Below are positions 1 to 7,982 of a DNA stretch of 45,387 nucleotides, piece after piece. This DNA comes from Halalkalibacter alkalisediminis. GTDB taxonomy: Bacteria > Bacillota > Bacilli > Bacillales > Bacillaceae_D. The first letter of the stretch is position 1; the number at the start of each line of letters is the position of its first letter. The translations under genes and the position numbers were made by a program. The notes under the pieces are model-generated. The model did no database searches. It was not told the origin of the DNA and saw only the letters and a program-made list of their open reading frames with translations. The stretch spans positions 1-45,387 of the forward strand of contig NZ_JAQQWT010000026.1 in the NCBI RefSeq assembly GCF_028610705.1, read 5' to 3'.

Positions 1-77
1 AGGTATTTACTTTTTTGGCTCTAAACAGGAAGAACTTTAAAACTGAAAATTCAGTTAGTTTTTATGCAACACTAGTG
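1..77. repeat. Left inverted terminal repeat (IS-like end)
   Basis: Positions 2-77 match the reverse complement of 45311-45386, with mismatches only near 56, 60 and 62; position 1 also differs. The inner tip reads CACTAGTGTTGCAT toward the flank and contains the palindrome CACTAGTG. A second small palindrome, ACTGAA-AA-TTCAGT, lies further out. The repeat cuts into the 3' part of mocA, so it arrived by insertion. No transposase is present, and the IS family is not recognised. Confidence 0.85.
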
Positions 78-435
78 TTATTAATCGGTTAAGAAGTTTT
101 TCAGAGATAAAGGGTTGATCAGCGAGTAATATCATTACTGCATCTACTTGAAGGTCTTGGGCAGTTTTTAAGCCACACTTAAGGGATGCAGCTTGACCAT
201 CACTTGAGTACTTACATCTTCTAAGAATGCATTTGGAATGTCCAGCAAGGACATGTGTAGAAAGCCAAGTAAGGGGATCTTCTTTATTTGCCACTACTAT
301 GACTTTATCTAATTGAGAATTTAGAGCTATTTCTAAGCTGATACTGCCTAGTGGTTTTCCGTTTATAGGTAGAATTAACTTAGGACAACTCATTCTTTTG
401 CTTTGACCAGCGGCTAAATATATTCCACAAATCAT
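55..435 (-). pseudogene. pucB: MocA/PucB-type molybdenum cofactor nucleotidyltransferase, 3'-truncated
   Basis: MocA-family enzymes transfer a nucleotide to molybdopterin cofactor (CTP to MCD) before it enters a molybdenum hydroxylase. The N-terminal NTP-transferase motif is clear (LAAGQSKRM, residues 6-14, then PKL), as is LADQPF at 104-109. Family members are about 190-200 residues. Here host coding ends near residue 119, and the last residues (about LVLHKN) and the stop come from the IS-like repeat, giving 126 residues. The start is the ATG at 435, preceded by AGAAGG nine bases upstream; an upstream in-frame ATG at 477 lacks this. The start lies inside the 3' end of xdhC (56-bp overlap), so the two were co-transcribed and probably translationally coupled. 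Loss of the C-terminal third probably abolishes activity. Confidence 0.82.
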
Positions 436-1450
436 GTTGATGAGCCTTCTTTCGATTAGTTTTAATGACATCAGCAAGGATACTTATTGCTATTTCATCT
501 GGGCCTTCGGCATTAATGGGTAATCCTACTGGGGAACGGAGCCATTTGGGAATATCATTTCTCTTTAATAGTTGTTGAGTTCTTTTCCTCGGTCCTAATA
601 TGCCAAGGTATTTTAATTTTTTTTGAAGAAGTATCTGTAAAATTTCTTGATCCTTTTGAAAATGATGAGTCATTATAATTATCGAATCGTCGGGATCAAA
701 AGAAAAGGTTTTTAAAAATGTATTAGGGAACTCATGGACGATTTCATTAGCATTTTGAAAATATGAAGTACAGCAAAATAGTGGTCTCCAGTCCGTTATG
801 ATTGTATAAAATCCAGTTTTAGCTGCTATTTCAACTAGTGGTCTTACATCAGGGCCAGCACCAAAAATAATGAGGCGAGGCTTTGGATAAAAAACTTGAC
901 CAAAGTAGCGTTCCGAGTTCTTTACAAACAACCCTTGCCTGAACTTATCGTCGATGACATCTCGAAAAATTTCTAGTGGGTCATCATCATGCCATTCACC
1001 AAAGTGATTATGATAAGAAAAAATAGAGACATAGTCTAAGACGGTATCTGAATGAGATAACTTTTTAATATGAAGAATAGGTGTTCCGCTATTTAAATAT
1101 TCATTTACTTGGTTTAAGTGTTTTTCAAGCTTTTCATCGATGTATTCTAATAAAATGGATATCCTTCCATTGCATCCAATGCCAAGCCCCCAAGTAATAT
1201 CGTCAACTGACTTCATATCATAAACAACTATACGAGATTGTTGATTTATGAGGACTTCTTTAGCTTTTAAAGCTACATCTTGTTCTAGACATCCGCCACT
1301 TAAAAGGCCGATTTCGGTGTTATCTTCTAAATAAAGCATCATCGCCCCTTCTTTACGATAAGAAGAACCTTCAACATCAATTATGGTAGCTAATACTTTC
1401 TGGCATTCGCTTGTTTGTATCGTCTTCAAGATGTGAAATAAATCTTTCAT
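380..1450 (-). CDS. pucA: XdhC/CoxI family molybdenum hydroxylase maturation protein
   Basis: XdhC-type chaperones bind molybdenum cofactor and help its sulfuration and insertion into xanthine dehydrogenase-like enzymes. The 356-residue protein has both family domains: an N-terminal part with SGGCLEQD at 51-58, including the conserved Cys, and a C-terminal Rossmann-like part with FGAGP at 196-200. Length is normal. The ATG at 1450 follows GGGAGG by six bases. It overlaps the truncated mocA downstream and runs divergently from the structural genes at 3009-6657, with the YIEGIA pair between. It is equivalent to B. subtilis PucA in role. Confident to family; the partner enzyme is inferred from neighbourhood. 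Confidence 0.88.
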   Translation of the reverse strand: MKDLFHILKTIQTSECQKVLATIIDVEGSSYRKEGAMMLYLEDNTEIGLLSGGCLEQDVALKAKEVLINQQSRIVVYDMKSVDDITWGLGIGCNGRISILLEYIDEKLEKHLNQVNEYLNSGTPILHIKKLSHSDTVLDYVSIFSYHNHFGEWHDDDPLEIFRDVIDDKFRQGLFVKNSERYFGQVFYPKPRLIIFGAGPDVRPLVEIAAKTGFYTIITDWRPLFCCTSYFQNANEIVHEFPNTFLKTFSFDPDDSIIIMTHHFQKDQEILQILLQKKLKYLGILGPRKRTQQLLKRNDIPKWLRSPVGLPINAEGPDEIAISILADVIKTNRKKAHQHDLWNIFSRWSKQKNELS

Positions 1451-1604
1451 GTATGCCTCCCAATTTTATAGAACAGCTAGTCAGATTTTTCACTAAGTAA
1501 AGATTAGTATGTAAAGATTATTATGAAAGATTTTTAAGTATAGAACTTTAAAGGGATGAAAATGAAAGGGGCCCTTCTTTCTAACTGTAAACAAAAAAGG
1601 AAAA

Positions 1605-1640
1605 ACCAAAAAAGACCACATTAGATTTGTAGTGGTCTGT
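1605..1640 (-). terminator. Intrinsic terminator after the YIEGIA pair
   Basis: Read on the minus strand, AGACCAC (1638-1632) pairs with GTGGTCT (1619-1613) around a 12-base loop. A run of T residues (TTTTTT then GGTTTTT) follows. It lies about 20 bases past the stop of the 66-residue gene and separates that pair from xdhC. Confidence 0.75.
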
Positions 1641-1660
1641 CTGTTCCTTTTTAAAGAGAT

Positions 1661-1861
1661 TTATTTTTTTATAATTATATGATCGCCGCTTTTAAGTTCG
1701 AGAATATCTGCTAAAAAAACTTCAGCAAGATTGTTTGAAATATCAATCAATTCCTCTTGATCCTTAGCTAATAAAGAGAGAGGTGCACCACCTAAATAGC
1801 GATTTTTATCCGTTGTTACCATGGCAAGAATTCCTTTAATCTCTCCACCGTTATTTCCCAT
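1661..1861 (-). CDS. Small subunit associated with YIEGIA protein
   Basis: A 66-residue protein with no signal peptide or membrane segment. It resembles, from memory of family naming, the short proteins annotated as capping complex subunit for YIEGIA in Firmicutes; their biochemical function is not established. Visible features are a Gly-rich start (GNNGGEIKGILAM), a central acidic helix-like stretch and a basic tail (IIIKK). Its ATG overlaps the stop of the larger gene by one base (TAATG), which implies translational coupling and a fixed stoichiometry. A terminator follows directly. Family call moderate, function unknown. Confidence 0.7.
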   Translation of the reverse strand: MGNNGGEIKGILAMVTTDKNRYLGGAPLSLLAKDQEELIDISNNLAEVFLADILELKSGDHIIIKK

Positions 1862-2784
1862 TATCTTTGTCCCCCTTTTTGGATATTTAATAATTCTGGA
1901 TTCTTTTTAACGGTCTCTAATAAAGGAGTTAGTAAAATGGTTTCTTTCAACAGTTCAAAATTTTTAATGATAGGAACTAATACAATGATAATAACTCCAG
2001 CACCTGGGTTTTCTACGTTGTATAACTTTTTCTGCCCGAGCCTTCTTGTCGTTTCGAATAATATCGCCTGTCGTTGCCCTCCATTAAAGAGAGGGATTTG
2101 AAAATGATCTTTGTTAGGACGAATAACTGCTGCAAGTCCGTCATCTAAAAACCATTCTTTTGCTTCTTCTCTTCCAGCTAAATTGTATACAAACATATCA
2201 TTAACATATAAATCCGACCCTTTAATTTCAATTTTACCTTCTTCTACTGTTGCGATATCTCTTACTTTTTGTCGTACTGTAAACCGTTTTAACAAATAAT
2301 ATATGATAAGTCCAACAGCTGAACCGCATACCGCTTCAGTCCAAGCAGCCGTATCAAGAAACTCTTGAAATAATTGAATCGTAAGGGCTGTAACAAAGGA
2401 AACGATTAATGTAATGTAATTTCGGGCTTCAAAAATTTTTGCAATTCCATCAATATATGCATCCCCGCGTCTTGTAAACTCATCACCTTCTAGGTCTAAC
2501 AGGCTTTCTCTTTCCATTTTACGGACATCTCGAAAATGTTGAGCGGCTAAGGCAAGAAACGTAACTGCTGTAAAATTCTTTGTCATTAAAGTAGGAATAA
2601 TGAAAGCACCAATCGCTGCAGCAAGTCCACCTGTTACAAGATGGATCAAATAACCATTTGGATAATTAGGGTATTGCCTATAATCGAGTTTAATTGATAA
2701 AAAGCGTACAAATGTCCCAATGATTGTTGCAGTAATAATAAGAACTAGCATTTCTGGCGAAATAACATCGTTATTGTTAGACAT
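1861..2784 (-). CDS. YIEGIA family membrane protein
   Basis: A 307-residue protein carrying YIDGIA at residues 110-115, matching the motif that names the YIEGIA family. Hydrophobic stretches at about 11-29, 47-66, 124-140 and 151-167 suggest an N-terminal membrane domain; a further apolar stretch lies near 262-275. The region after about residue 170 looks soluble. The ATG at 2784 follows AAGGAG by eight bases. It is translationally coupled to the 66-residue partner downstream. It sits between the XdhC gene and the structural genes of the molybdenum hydroxylase but has no sequence relation to them. No enzymatic motif is seen. Confidence 0.78.
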   Translation of the reverse strand: MSNNNDVISPEMLVLIITATIIGTFVRFLSIKLDYRQYPNYPNGYLIHLVTGGLAAAIGAFIIPTLMTKNFTAVTFLALAAQHFRDVRKMERESLLDLEGDEFTRRGDAYIDGIAKIFEARNYITLIVSFVTALTIQLFQEFLDTAAWTEAVCGSAVGLIIYYLLKRFTVRQKVRDIATVEEGKIEIKGSDLYVNDMFVYNLAGREEAKEWFLDDGLAAVIRPNKDHFQIPLFNGGQRQAILFETTRRLGQKKLYNVENPGAGVIIIVLVPIIKNFELLKETILLTPLLETVKKNPELLNIQKGGQR

Positions 2785-3008
2785 GTATAGAACTCCTTAT
2801 TAATAATTTTTCTTTTATAGAATTGGTTAGATGAAAATAAATATACAAAAAGTATTCTTTCGGACGTAAGGGTGATTTTTTCATGAATAGATGAATGAAT
2901 AAGAAGACCAATACCAATAATAGGATAATGCACCAACTTTTTAATAAAAGCGTTAGAGATAAAATAAATAGAGTGGATTGAAAAATAGTTTAGAGGTGAC
3001 TTGATTTT

Positions 3009-5330
3009 ATGAGCTGGAGTATTGGGAAAAGTATCATTCGAAAGGAAGCATTTGAAAAGGTTACAGGAGCAGCTAAATATACGGATGATTATTCAACGAA
3101 GGAAATGTTACATATAAAATTAGTCGTAAGCTCTCATGCTCATGCGAAAATTAAAGAAATTGATACAACCAAAGCAAGAGAAGTACCGGGGGTTCGAGCC
3201 ATTATACTCGGTCAGCCTTTCCCGCTTACAGGTGAAGAAATTAGCGATCGACCTCCAATCGCATTTGAAAAAGTACGGTATCACGGTGAACCCCTTGCAG
3301 CAGTCATAGCGGATGATCCAGTTCAAGCTAAAAAGGCGGCTGAATTGGTTGAGGTTACATATGAGGTGCTTCCAGTTGTAAATTCCCCTAAGGAAGCGCT
3401 TGATCCAAATGCTCCCCTAATTCATGAAAACTTAGCAACGTATGAAAAAATTGAACATGTATATCCTGAACCGGATACAAATATTGCTGACCATACAAAA
3501 ATTCGTAAAGGGAATATGGAACAAGGTTGGAAAGAAAGTGACGTAACGGTGGAAGCAAATTTTTCTTTTGGTCCATCCGATCACATCGCAATGGAAACTC
3601 GATGTGTAATTGCAGAAATTAAACCAGATGGCGTTGTTGTTTTTTCTTCAGCTACTCAGTCGCCGTATATGATTAAAAAATTAATGAGCGATTATTTCGA
3701 TTTAGTAGAAGGGAAAATTATCGTTAAAACTCCGTTAGTTGGTGGAGGGTTTGGAGGGAAGGTAGCGGTTCAGTTAGAGCTTATTGCCTATATGGCTACC
3801 CTTGCAGTTGGCGGAAGACCTGTCAAGCTTTTAAATACAAGAGAAGAAGATATGATTACTTCACCGGTCCATATAGGGCTTGATGCAAAGATAAAGCTAG
3901 GTGCAACAAACGATGGACGCTTAACAGCGGCAGAAATACAGTACTTATTTGATACTGGTGCTTATTCAGATAAAGGGGCAACAATTAGTCGTGCTGCTGC
4001 TGTTACGTGTACAGGTCCTTATAAACTGGAAAATATATGGTGTGATTCGCTTTGTATTTATACAAATCACCCATATGCAACTGCCTATAGAGGTTTTAGT
4101 CATTCCGAACTGTTATTTGTTTTTGAACGAGCGATGGATATGCTTGCGCAAAAACTTAAGATAGATCCATTAGAATTCAGAGAGAAAAATGCATTTTTGC
4201 CTGGTCATACGACCCCGACGCAAATTCGGCTCAATGAGAGTACGGTAGGAAATTTACCTAAATGCATTGATCAATTAAAACAATTAATGAATTGGAACGA
4301 AGGACAAGTCCTTCAAGTAAATGACCGGAAAATAAAAGCAAAAGGCATCAGTTGTATTTGGAAGACATCTACGATTGATTCGGAAGCGAGCTCTGGAGTG
4401 GTATTAACTTTTAATGCAGATGGGAGTATTAATATCCTTTCTGGAGTCGTTGAAATTGGGACCGGAACAAAAACAGTCCTCGCCCAGTTATTAGCCGAAA
4501 AGCTAAGGATGGATATCAATAAAATATACGTGAAGATGGAAATCGATACTCAAACAACACCAGAGCATTGGAAAACGGTAGCCAGCAGAGGGACATTGAT
4601 GGCTGGAAGAGCTTTATTAAAAGCTGCAGATGATGCAATTGATCAGTTAAAAGATATTGCTTCACGTGTTCTCATGTGTTCACCAGATGATTTGGAAGTA
4701 GGAAATGAAATGGTCTATGTCCGTGATGAGCCAGATACATTTATTCATGTCAAAAATATATGTCACGGGTATAAGTACCCGAATGGATATTCTATTGGAG
4801 CGCAAATTATTGGAAGGGGGAACTATACATTACGGCACCTGACACATCTTGAACATAAAACAGGTATAGGAAAACCAGGACCTGAATATTCAGTTGGTGC
4901 TCAAGGGGTAGAAATAGAATTTGATACGAGAGATTATACGTATAAAATTTTGAACGCCTATTCTGTGTTAGATATTGGGAAAATACTAAATAATAAGTCA
5001 GCCCAGGGCCAAGTGATGGGGGCTATGAGTATGGGGTTAAATTTTGGAAGTAGTGAGACCTTTGTCTTTAGCGAGGATGGAAAAATTCTTAATCCTAGGC
5101 TGCGTACTTACGTCCCATTTCGTTATGGGGATCATCCGGAATATTTTGTTCATTTTATAGAAACCCCTCATATTGATGGTCCATATGGAGCTCGAGGAGT
5201 TGGTGAACATGGATTGATTGGAATGCCGGCAGCCTTAGCTAATAGCTTATCTATTGCTGCAGGGGTGGATTTAAATAAGCTGCCACTTACTCCCGAATTC
5301 ATTTGGAAGGAAAAGAAGGCGGTGGAGTGA
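3009..5330 (+). CDS. pucD: Xanthine dehydrogenase family molybdopterin-binding subunit
   Basis: The large catalytic subunit (773 residues) of a three-subunit molybdenum hydroxylase that hydroxylates a purine, another N-heterocycle or an aldehyde with water as oxygen source. It has the cofactor-binding GGGFGGK near residue 245, the arginine-containing AYRGFSHSE near 359-367, and GVGEHG near the C-terminus, where Glu733 is the expected base. The N-terminal part has the usual VTGAAKYTDDY start. The ATG follows GAGGTG by ten bases. The FAD and Fe-S subunit genes follow with no gap. The substrate is not certain: xanthine is the default by similarity to B. subtilis PucD, but no other purine catabolism gene is present. 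Confidence 0.88.
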   Translation: MSWSIGKSIIRKEAFEKVTGAAKYTDDYSTKEMLHIKLVVSSHAHAKIKEIDTTKAREVPGVRAIILGQPFPLTGEEISDRPPIAFEKVRYHGEPLAAVIADDPVQAKKAAELVEVTYEVLPVVNSPKEALDPNAPLIHENLATYEKIEHVYPEPDTNIADHTKIRKGNMEQGWKESDVTVEANFSFGPSDHIAMETRCVIAEIKPDGVVVFSSATQSPYMIKKLMSDYFDLVEGKIIVKTPLVGGGFGGKVAVQLELIAYMATLAVGGRPVKLLNTREEDMITSPVHIGLDAKIKLGATNDGRLTAAEIQYLFDTGAYSDKGATISRAAAVTCTGPYKLENIWCDSLCIYTNHPYATAYRGFSHSELLFVFERAMDMLAQKLKIDPLEFREKNAFLPGHTTPTQIRLNESTVGNLPKCIDQLKQLMNWNEGQVLQVNDRKIKAKGISCIWKTSTIDSEASSGVVLTFNADGSINILSGVVEIGTGTKTVLAQLLAEKLRMDINKIYVKMEIDTQTTPEHWKTVASRGTLMAGRALLKAADDAIDQLKDIASRVLMCSPDDLEVGNEMVYVRDEPDTFIHVKNICHGYKYPNGYSIGAQIIGRGNYTLRHLTHLEHKTGIGKPGPEYSVGAQGVEIEFDTRDYTYKILNAYSVLDIGKILNNKSAQGQVMGAMSMGLNFGSSETFVFSEDGKILNPRLRTYVPFRYGDHPEYFVHFIETPHIDGPYGARGVGEHGLIGMPAALANSLSIAAGVDLNKLPLTPEFIWKEKKAVE

Positions 5331-6173
5331 ATGATTTCCTTTGATTTTGAATATTACAAACCGGCAACAATATTAGAAGCCATTGAGTTGTATCAAGCAT
5401 TGTACGAGCAAGGAAAGGAACCAATCTATTTTTCAGGCGGTACGGAAGTCCTGACATTAGGAAGAGTAAATAAAATTATGACAAGTGCAGTGATTGATAT
5501 TAAAGGAATTCCTGAATGTCGTGTCTTAAAAAAGGATGAGCAAAAAGTTACGTTAGGAGCCGCACAATCGTTAACCAAAATCCGAGAAATGCAACTATTT
5601 CCTTTTCTTGGTAAAGTTATTGTTGAAATTGCCGATCATACCGCTCGTAATAAAATCACGTTAGGTGGAAATTTATGTGGAAATATTATCTATCGGGAAA
5701 CGGTTTTACCACTATTATTAACGAACAGCCAAGTTGTCATTGCTAGTATGGATGGTATAAAACAAGTACCTATCCATGAGGTATTTCAACAAAAATTAAA
5801 CTTAGAAAAAGGGAGTTTTCTTGTTCAAGTCATTGTAGAACAAAGTGAAATTGATTGTCCTTTTCTTAGTATAAAAAAAAGAAGACAGTGGGATGTTGGG
5901 TATCCTTTAGTAACGACTGCTGCACTAAAGAAGGATGATTATATAAAGGTTGCATTCAGCGGATTATGTGAATTTCCTTTTCGCGACCCCAAAATAGAAG
6001 AGGGTTTAAATGACCAACAATTATCTAAGAAAGAAAGAGTAGATAAAGCAATAAAGAGGATTCCTGCACCTATTTTAGATGATGTGAACGGTTCAGCTGA
6101 CTATCGATTATTCGTATTAGAAAATACTTTACTTGATGTATTAGATGCGCTAGAAGGGGCAGAAGATGTATAA
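5331..6173 (+). CDS. pucC: Xanthine dehydrogenase family FAD-binding subunit
   Basis: The middle subunit (280 residues) of the hydroxylase; it carries FAD and passes electrons from the Fe-S clusters to the acceptor. FSGGTEVL at 34-41 and LGGNLCGN at 111-118 are the two flavin-pyrophosphate loops of the CoxM/PucC family. Length matches the bacterial single-domain subunit. The ATG comes directly after the stop of the large subunit (TGA then ATG), with AAGGCGGTGGAG just upstream as ribosome site inside the preceding gene. It overlaps the next gene by eight bases. Confidence 0.88.
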   Translation: MISFDFEYYKPATILEAIELYQALYEQGKEPIYFSGGTEVLTLGRVNKIMTSAVIDIKGIPECRVLKKDEQKVTLGAAQSLTKIREMQLFPFLGKVIVEIADHTARNKITLGGNLCGNIIYRETVLPLLLTNSQVVIASMDGIKQVPIHEVFQQKLNLEKGSFLVQVIVEQSEIDCPFLSIKKRRQWDVGYPLVTTAALKKDDYIKVAFSGLCEFPFRDPKIEEGLNDQQLSKKERVDKAIKRIPAPILDDVNGSADYRLFVLENTLLDVLDALEGAEDV

Positions 6174-6657
6174 AACCGAAATAACTATACATATCAATGG
6201 TGAAGATCGTTCATTATATGTTCGAAATGCGGACACATTACTGTATGTGTTACGTGACCAATTAGGATTAACAGGGGCCAAGCCTGGTTGTTTAAATGGA
6301 GACTGTGGTGCTTGTACAATTGACGTGGATGGAGATTCGATGAAATCATGTTTGATGCTAGCTGTGGAAGTTGTCGGAAAAAAGGTGACAACGGTTGAAG
6401 GACTTAAAAATGCTCCGATCCAATCAGAATTTATTGAAAAATTTGCTTTTCAATGTGGTTATTGTACACCGGGTTTTATCATGACCTGTCATTCATTAAT
6501 TCAAAAGTATCCTAACGCAGATGATACGGTCATTAAAGATTGGTTAGAGTCAAATATTTGTCGATGTACAGGCTATCAAGAAATTGAACAAGCTATAAAA
6601 TCAGGTTTATTAAAAAACTTCCATCGTTCACAGGGACACAAAGCATTAAAAGATTAA
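6166..6657 (+). CDS. pucE: Xanthine dehydrogenase family 2Fe-2S subunit
   Basis: A 163-residue electron-transfer subunit with two [2Fe-2S] clusters. The plant-ferredoxin-type cluster ligands are Cys42, Cys47, Cys50 and Cys62. The second, helical cluster uses Cys97, Cys100, Cys132 and Cys134 (CGYC and CRC). All eight expected cysteines are present, so the complex should be functional at sequence level. It is the last gene of the three-gene operon. No clear intrinsic terminator is seen before the degenerate region that follows. Confidence 0.9.
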   Translation: MYKTEITIHINGEDRSLYVRNADTLLYVLRDQLGLTGAKPGCLNGDCGACTIDVDGDSMKSCLMLAVEVVGKKVTTVEGLKNAPIQSEFIEKFAFQCGYCTPGFIMTCHSLIQKYPNADDTVIKDWLESNICRCTGYQEIEQAIKSGLLKNFHRSQGHKALKD

Positions 6658-6727
6658 ATTTTGATGAAAAAAGTATGTTAAAAACCTAATAAGGCATTAT
6701 ATACGAGTAACATCAAACACACCTTTA

Positions 6728-7019
6728 AGGGGGAGCTCAACAAAATCAACAAGCGCAACAAGCTGCTCTGCAAGCCCAGCAAGCATCCAAGAAGCTGAAC
6801 AATCAATCCAAGAAGCTGAACAATCAATCCAATAAGTTACACAACAAACGAATCCTCAAGCCATTCAGCAAGCCCAGCAGCAGTTACAACAAGCTCAACT
6901 GCAAATTCTTCAAGCACAAGATAGTGCACAGCCTGCACAACAGCAGCAGTACCAAGAAGTTCAACAAAAATTACAACAGGCTACACAACAAATTCAGCAA
7001 GCACAGCAACTTCAATAAC
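6728..7019 (+). pseudogene. Degenerate Gln/Ala-rich coding relic
   Basis: Reading frames here give Gln- and Ala-rich peptides (QAQQA, QQLQQAQ and QQIQQAQ patterns) that end at a TAA at 7017-7019. The frame shifts within the 21-bp tandem repeats, and an in-frame TAA lies at about 6833. No start codon follows the ribosome-site-like AAGGGGGA at 6727-6734. It looks like a once-translated low-complexity, coiled-coil-like protein. It is not one of the gamma-type small acid-soluble spore proteins as known from B. subtilis, because the diagnostic FGTEF-type repeats are absent. No function assigned. Confidence 0.5.
6785..6832 (+). repeat. 21-bp tandem repeat inside the Gln-rich relic
   Basis: Two exact 21-bp units (6785-6805 and 6806-6826, each starting ATCCAAGAAG) are followed by the first six bases of a third. 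The unit is a multiple of three, so it expands a heptapeptide without shifting frame. Confidence 0.85.
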
Positions 7020-7081
7020 ATAGCTCATAGGAGAATCAAAGGGGGGTCTTTACAAGATCTCCTTTAAGAGGTCTATACTAA

Positions 7082-7186
7082 GTAAAGCTTTTCAAGGAAT
7101 TAGGAACAAACAACCCTAATGAAGAAAGCGCAATCGAATTATTAAAAGAGGAGCTCCAAGAACAGGTTACCCTTTGGGGAAGATGA
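7082..7186 (+). pseudogene. Short ORF remnant without start codon
   Basis: An open frame from 7082 to the TGA at 7184-7186 encodes about 34 residues with balanced, helix-like composition (KLFKELG, then AIELLKEELQEQ). A stop lies just upstream and no start codon is available. It reads like the C-terminal tail of a lost small protein. The family is not recognised. Confidence 0.35.
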
Positions 7187-7287
7187 TTAAAAAAGGAAAA
7201 AAGTAAGTTTAAGTAATTGTTTTATTTCAAAGTGCATGAAAACCTTTATAAATCAAGACTTTCAGCTGGTGGCACAATGGTGGAAAG

Positions 7288-7318
7288 TTGGTGGCAAGAT
7301 TAATCATACTGCCACCAA
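7288..7318. repeat. Perfect 9-bp hairpin
   Basis: TTGGTGGCA (7288-7296) pairs exactly with TGCCACCAA (7310-7318) across a 13-base loop. Related GGTGGCA and TGGTGG words occur just upstream. There is no good T-run, so a terminator role is doubtful. Confidence 0.6.
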
Positions 7319-7407
7319 TTTCATTTGATTAGATCATACATAAGAAAAACTAGAGCCTATTCACTCAAGGGTTTCAGGTTTAAACTGTAATAATCAGATC
7401 AATTTTT

Positions 7408-7454
7408 CCACCTTGACAGGGTGGAACTCACTGGTTCGAACCCAGTACGGGTCA
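7408..7454 (+). tRNA. tRNA-Val(GAC) 3' half (partial; candidate att site)
   Basis: The sequence folds as the 3' half of a tRNA. The anticodon stem is CCACC/GGTGG (7408-7412, 7420-7424) with loop TTGACAG, giving anticodon GAC. A five-base variable loop, T stem ACTGG/CCAGT with loop TTCGAAC, and a seven-base acceptor strand ACGGGTC plus A follow. The D arm and 5' acceptor strand are missing upstream and no CCA follows. It is therefore not a working gene; it is the kind of 3' tRNA fragment left by tRNA-targeting integrases. An intrinsic terminator follows, as after a real tRNA gene. Confidence 0.8.
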
Positions 7455-7474
7455 TTCATAAGAAAGTCAGTAAT

Positions 7475-7512
7475 AACGCGTCTGCTCATGTTTTGAAAGG
7501 CGCGTTTTTTTG
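7475..7512 (+). terminator. Intrinsic terminator downstream of the tRNA fragment
   Basis: AACGCG (7475-7480) pairs with CGCGTT (7501-7506), and the pairing runs into an uninterrupted T-run. It probably once ended transcription of the tRNA gene whose 3' half remains. Confidence 0.7.
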
Positions 7513-7888
7513 TGTTTGAAAAAGAGAGAGGAGGATTTTAATCATATTATTTTGCCGTTAATAGGGGGCCGTTTTTTTTACACTAGATCAAAGTTGTTAT
7601 ATTCTTCACCTAAAAACAGTATTTCTTTAGAAACCCTTCGCTTTTGCTTCCTTGATTCTAGCACACACCACGATTACATTGATTGATCAACTTCACATAA
7701 ACAACTGTTTTTTTATGTGAATGTCTAGCTTCTTATTAGGATAGGATAGGCTAAGCGCATCGTCAATGAAAAATATCTAACAATCAGGGGGGGCTTTAAT
7801 GCTAAATCGCTATTGAAAACAGAGAATGTATGACTTCATTTAATCAAAAAGGATAAAAAGTTCAAATGAAATTCATCTAAATATTGTG

Positions 7889-7917
7889 TTGCTTTCTAAT
7901 ATTCACACAATTATAAT
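7889..7917 (+). promoter_or_regulatory. SigA-type promoter of the pxpBC operon
   Basis: TTGCTT (7889-7894) and a perfect TATAAT (7912-7917) are separated by 17 bases. This places transcription start near 7924, about 60 bases before the pxpB start. Confidence 0.75.
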
Positions 7918-7936
7918 AGTTCTATAATTTGAAAAT

Positions 7937-7962
7937 CGGAATTCGGGTTCCGTAATTCGGAA
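7937..7962 (+). promoter_or_regulatory. Candidate operator with three CGGAA half-sites
   Basis: Half-sites CGGAA (7937-7941), TTCCG (7948-7952) and CGGAA (7958-7962) alternate in orientation, so two overlapping inverted repeats share the middle half. They lie just after the predicted transcription start and before the ribosome site, suited to repression. The IclR-family regulator at 9790-10554 is the obvious candidate binder, since IclR-type sites are often GGAA/TTCC palindromes. Binding is inferred. Confidence 0.55.
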
Positions 7963-7982
7963 TAAAGAAAGAGGTGAAACAA

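Larger units (their letters stand above)
6658..7982. other. Gene-poor relic region with integration scars
   Basis: This 1.3-kb stretch has no intact gene of convincing quality. It holds, in order: a Gln-rich frameshifted coding relic, a short ORF remnant, a perfect 9-bp hairpin, a tRNA-Val 3' half, an intrinsic terminator, a 10-bp hairpin (TTCACATAAA at 7692-7701 with its complement at 7712-7721), and the promoter and operator of pxpB. Its make-up suggests repeated insertion and decay next to a former tRNA cluster. Confidence 0.7.

Noticed and set aside
3009-5330. Aerobic CO dehydrogenase large subunit
   Set aside because: The CoxL active-site loop (AYRCSFR type) is absent; the sequence has AYRGFSH, as in other hydroxylases.
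7288-7318. Intrinsic terminator
   Set aside because: The stem is perfect but the downstream sequence has only scattered T residues.
7692-7721. 10-bp hairpin as a terminator or small RNA
   Set aside because: T residues lie inside the loop and right arm rather than after the stem, and no promoter is evident.
7974-7982. GTG at 7974 as pxpB start
   Set aside because: It overlaps the GAGGTG ribosome site; the ATG at 7983 has correct spacing and begins the conserved protein.
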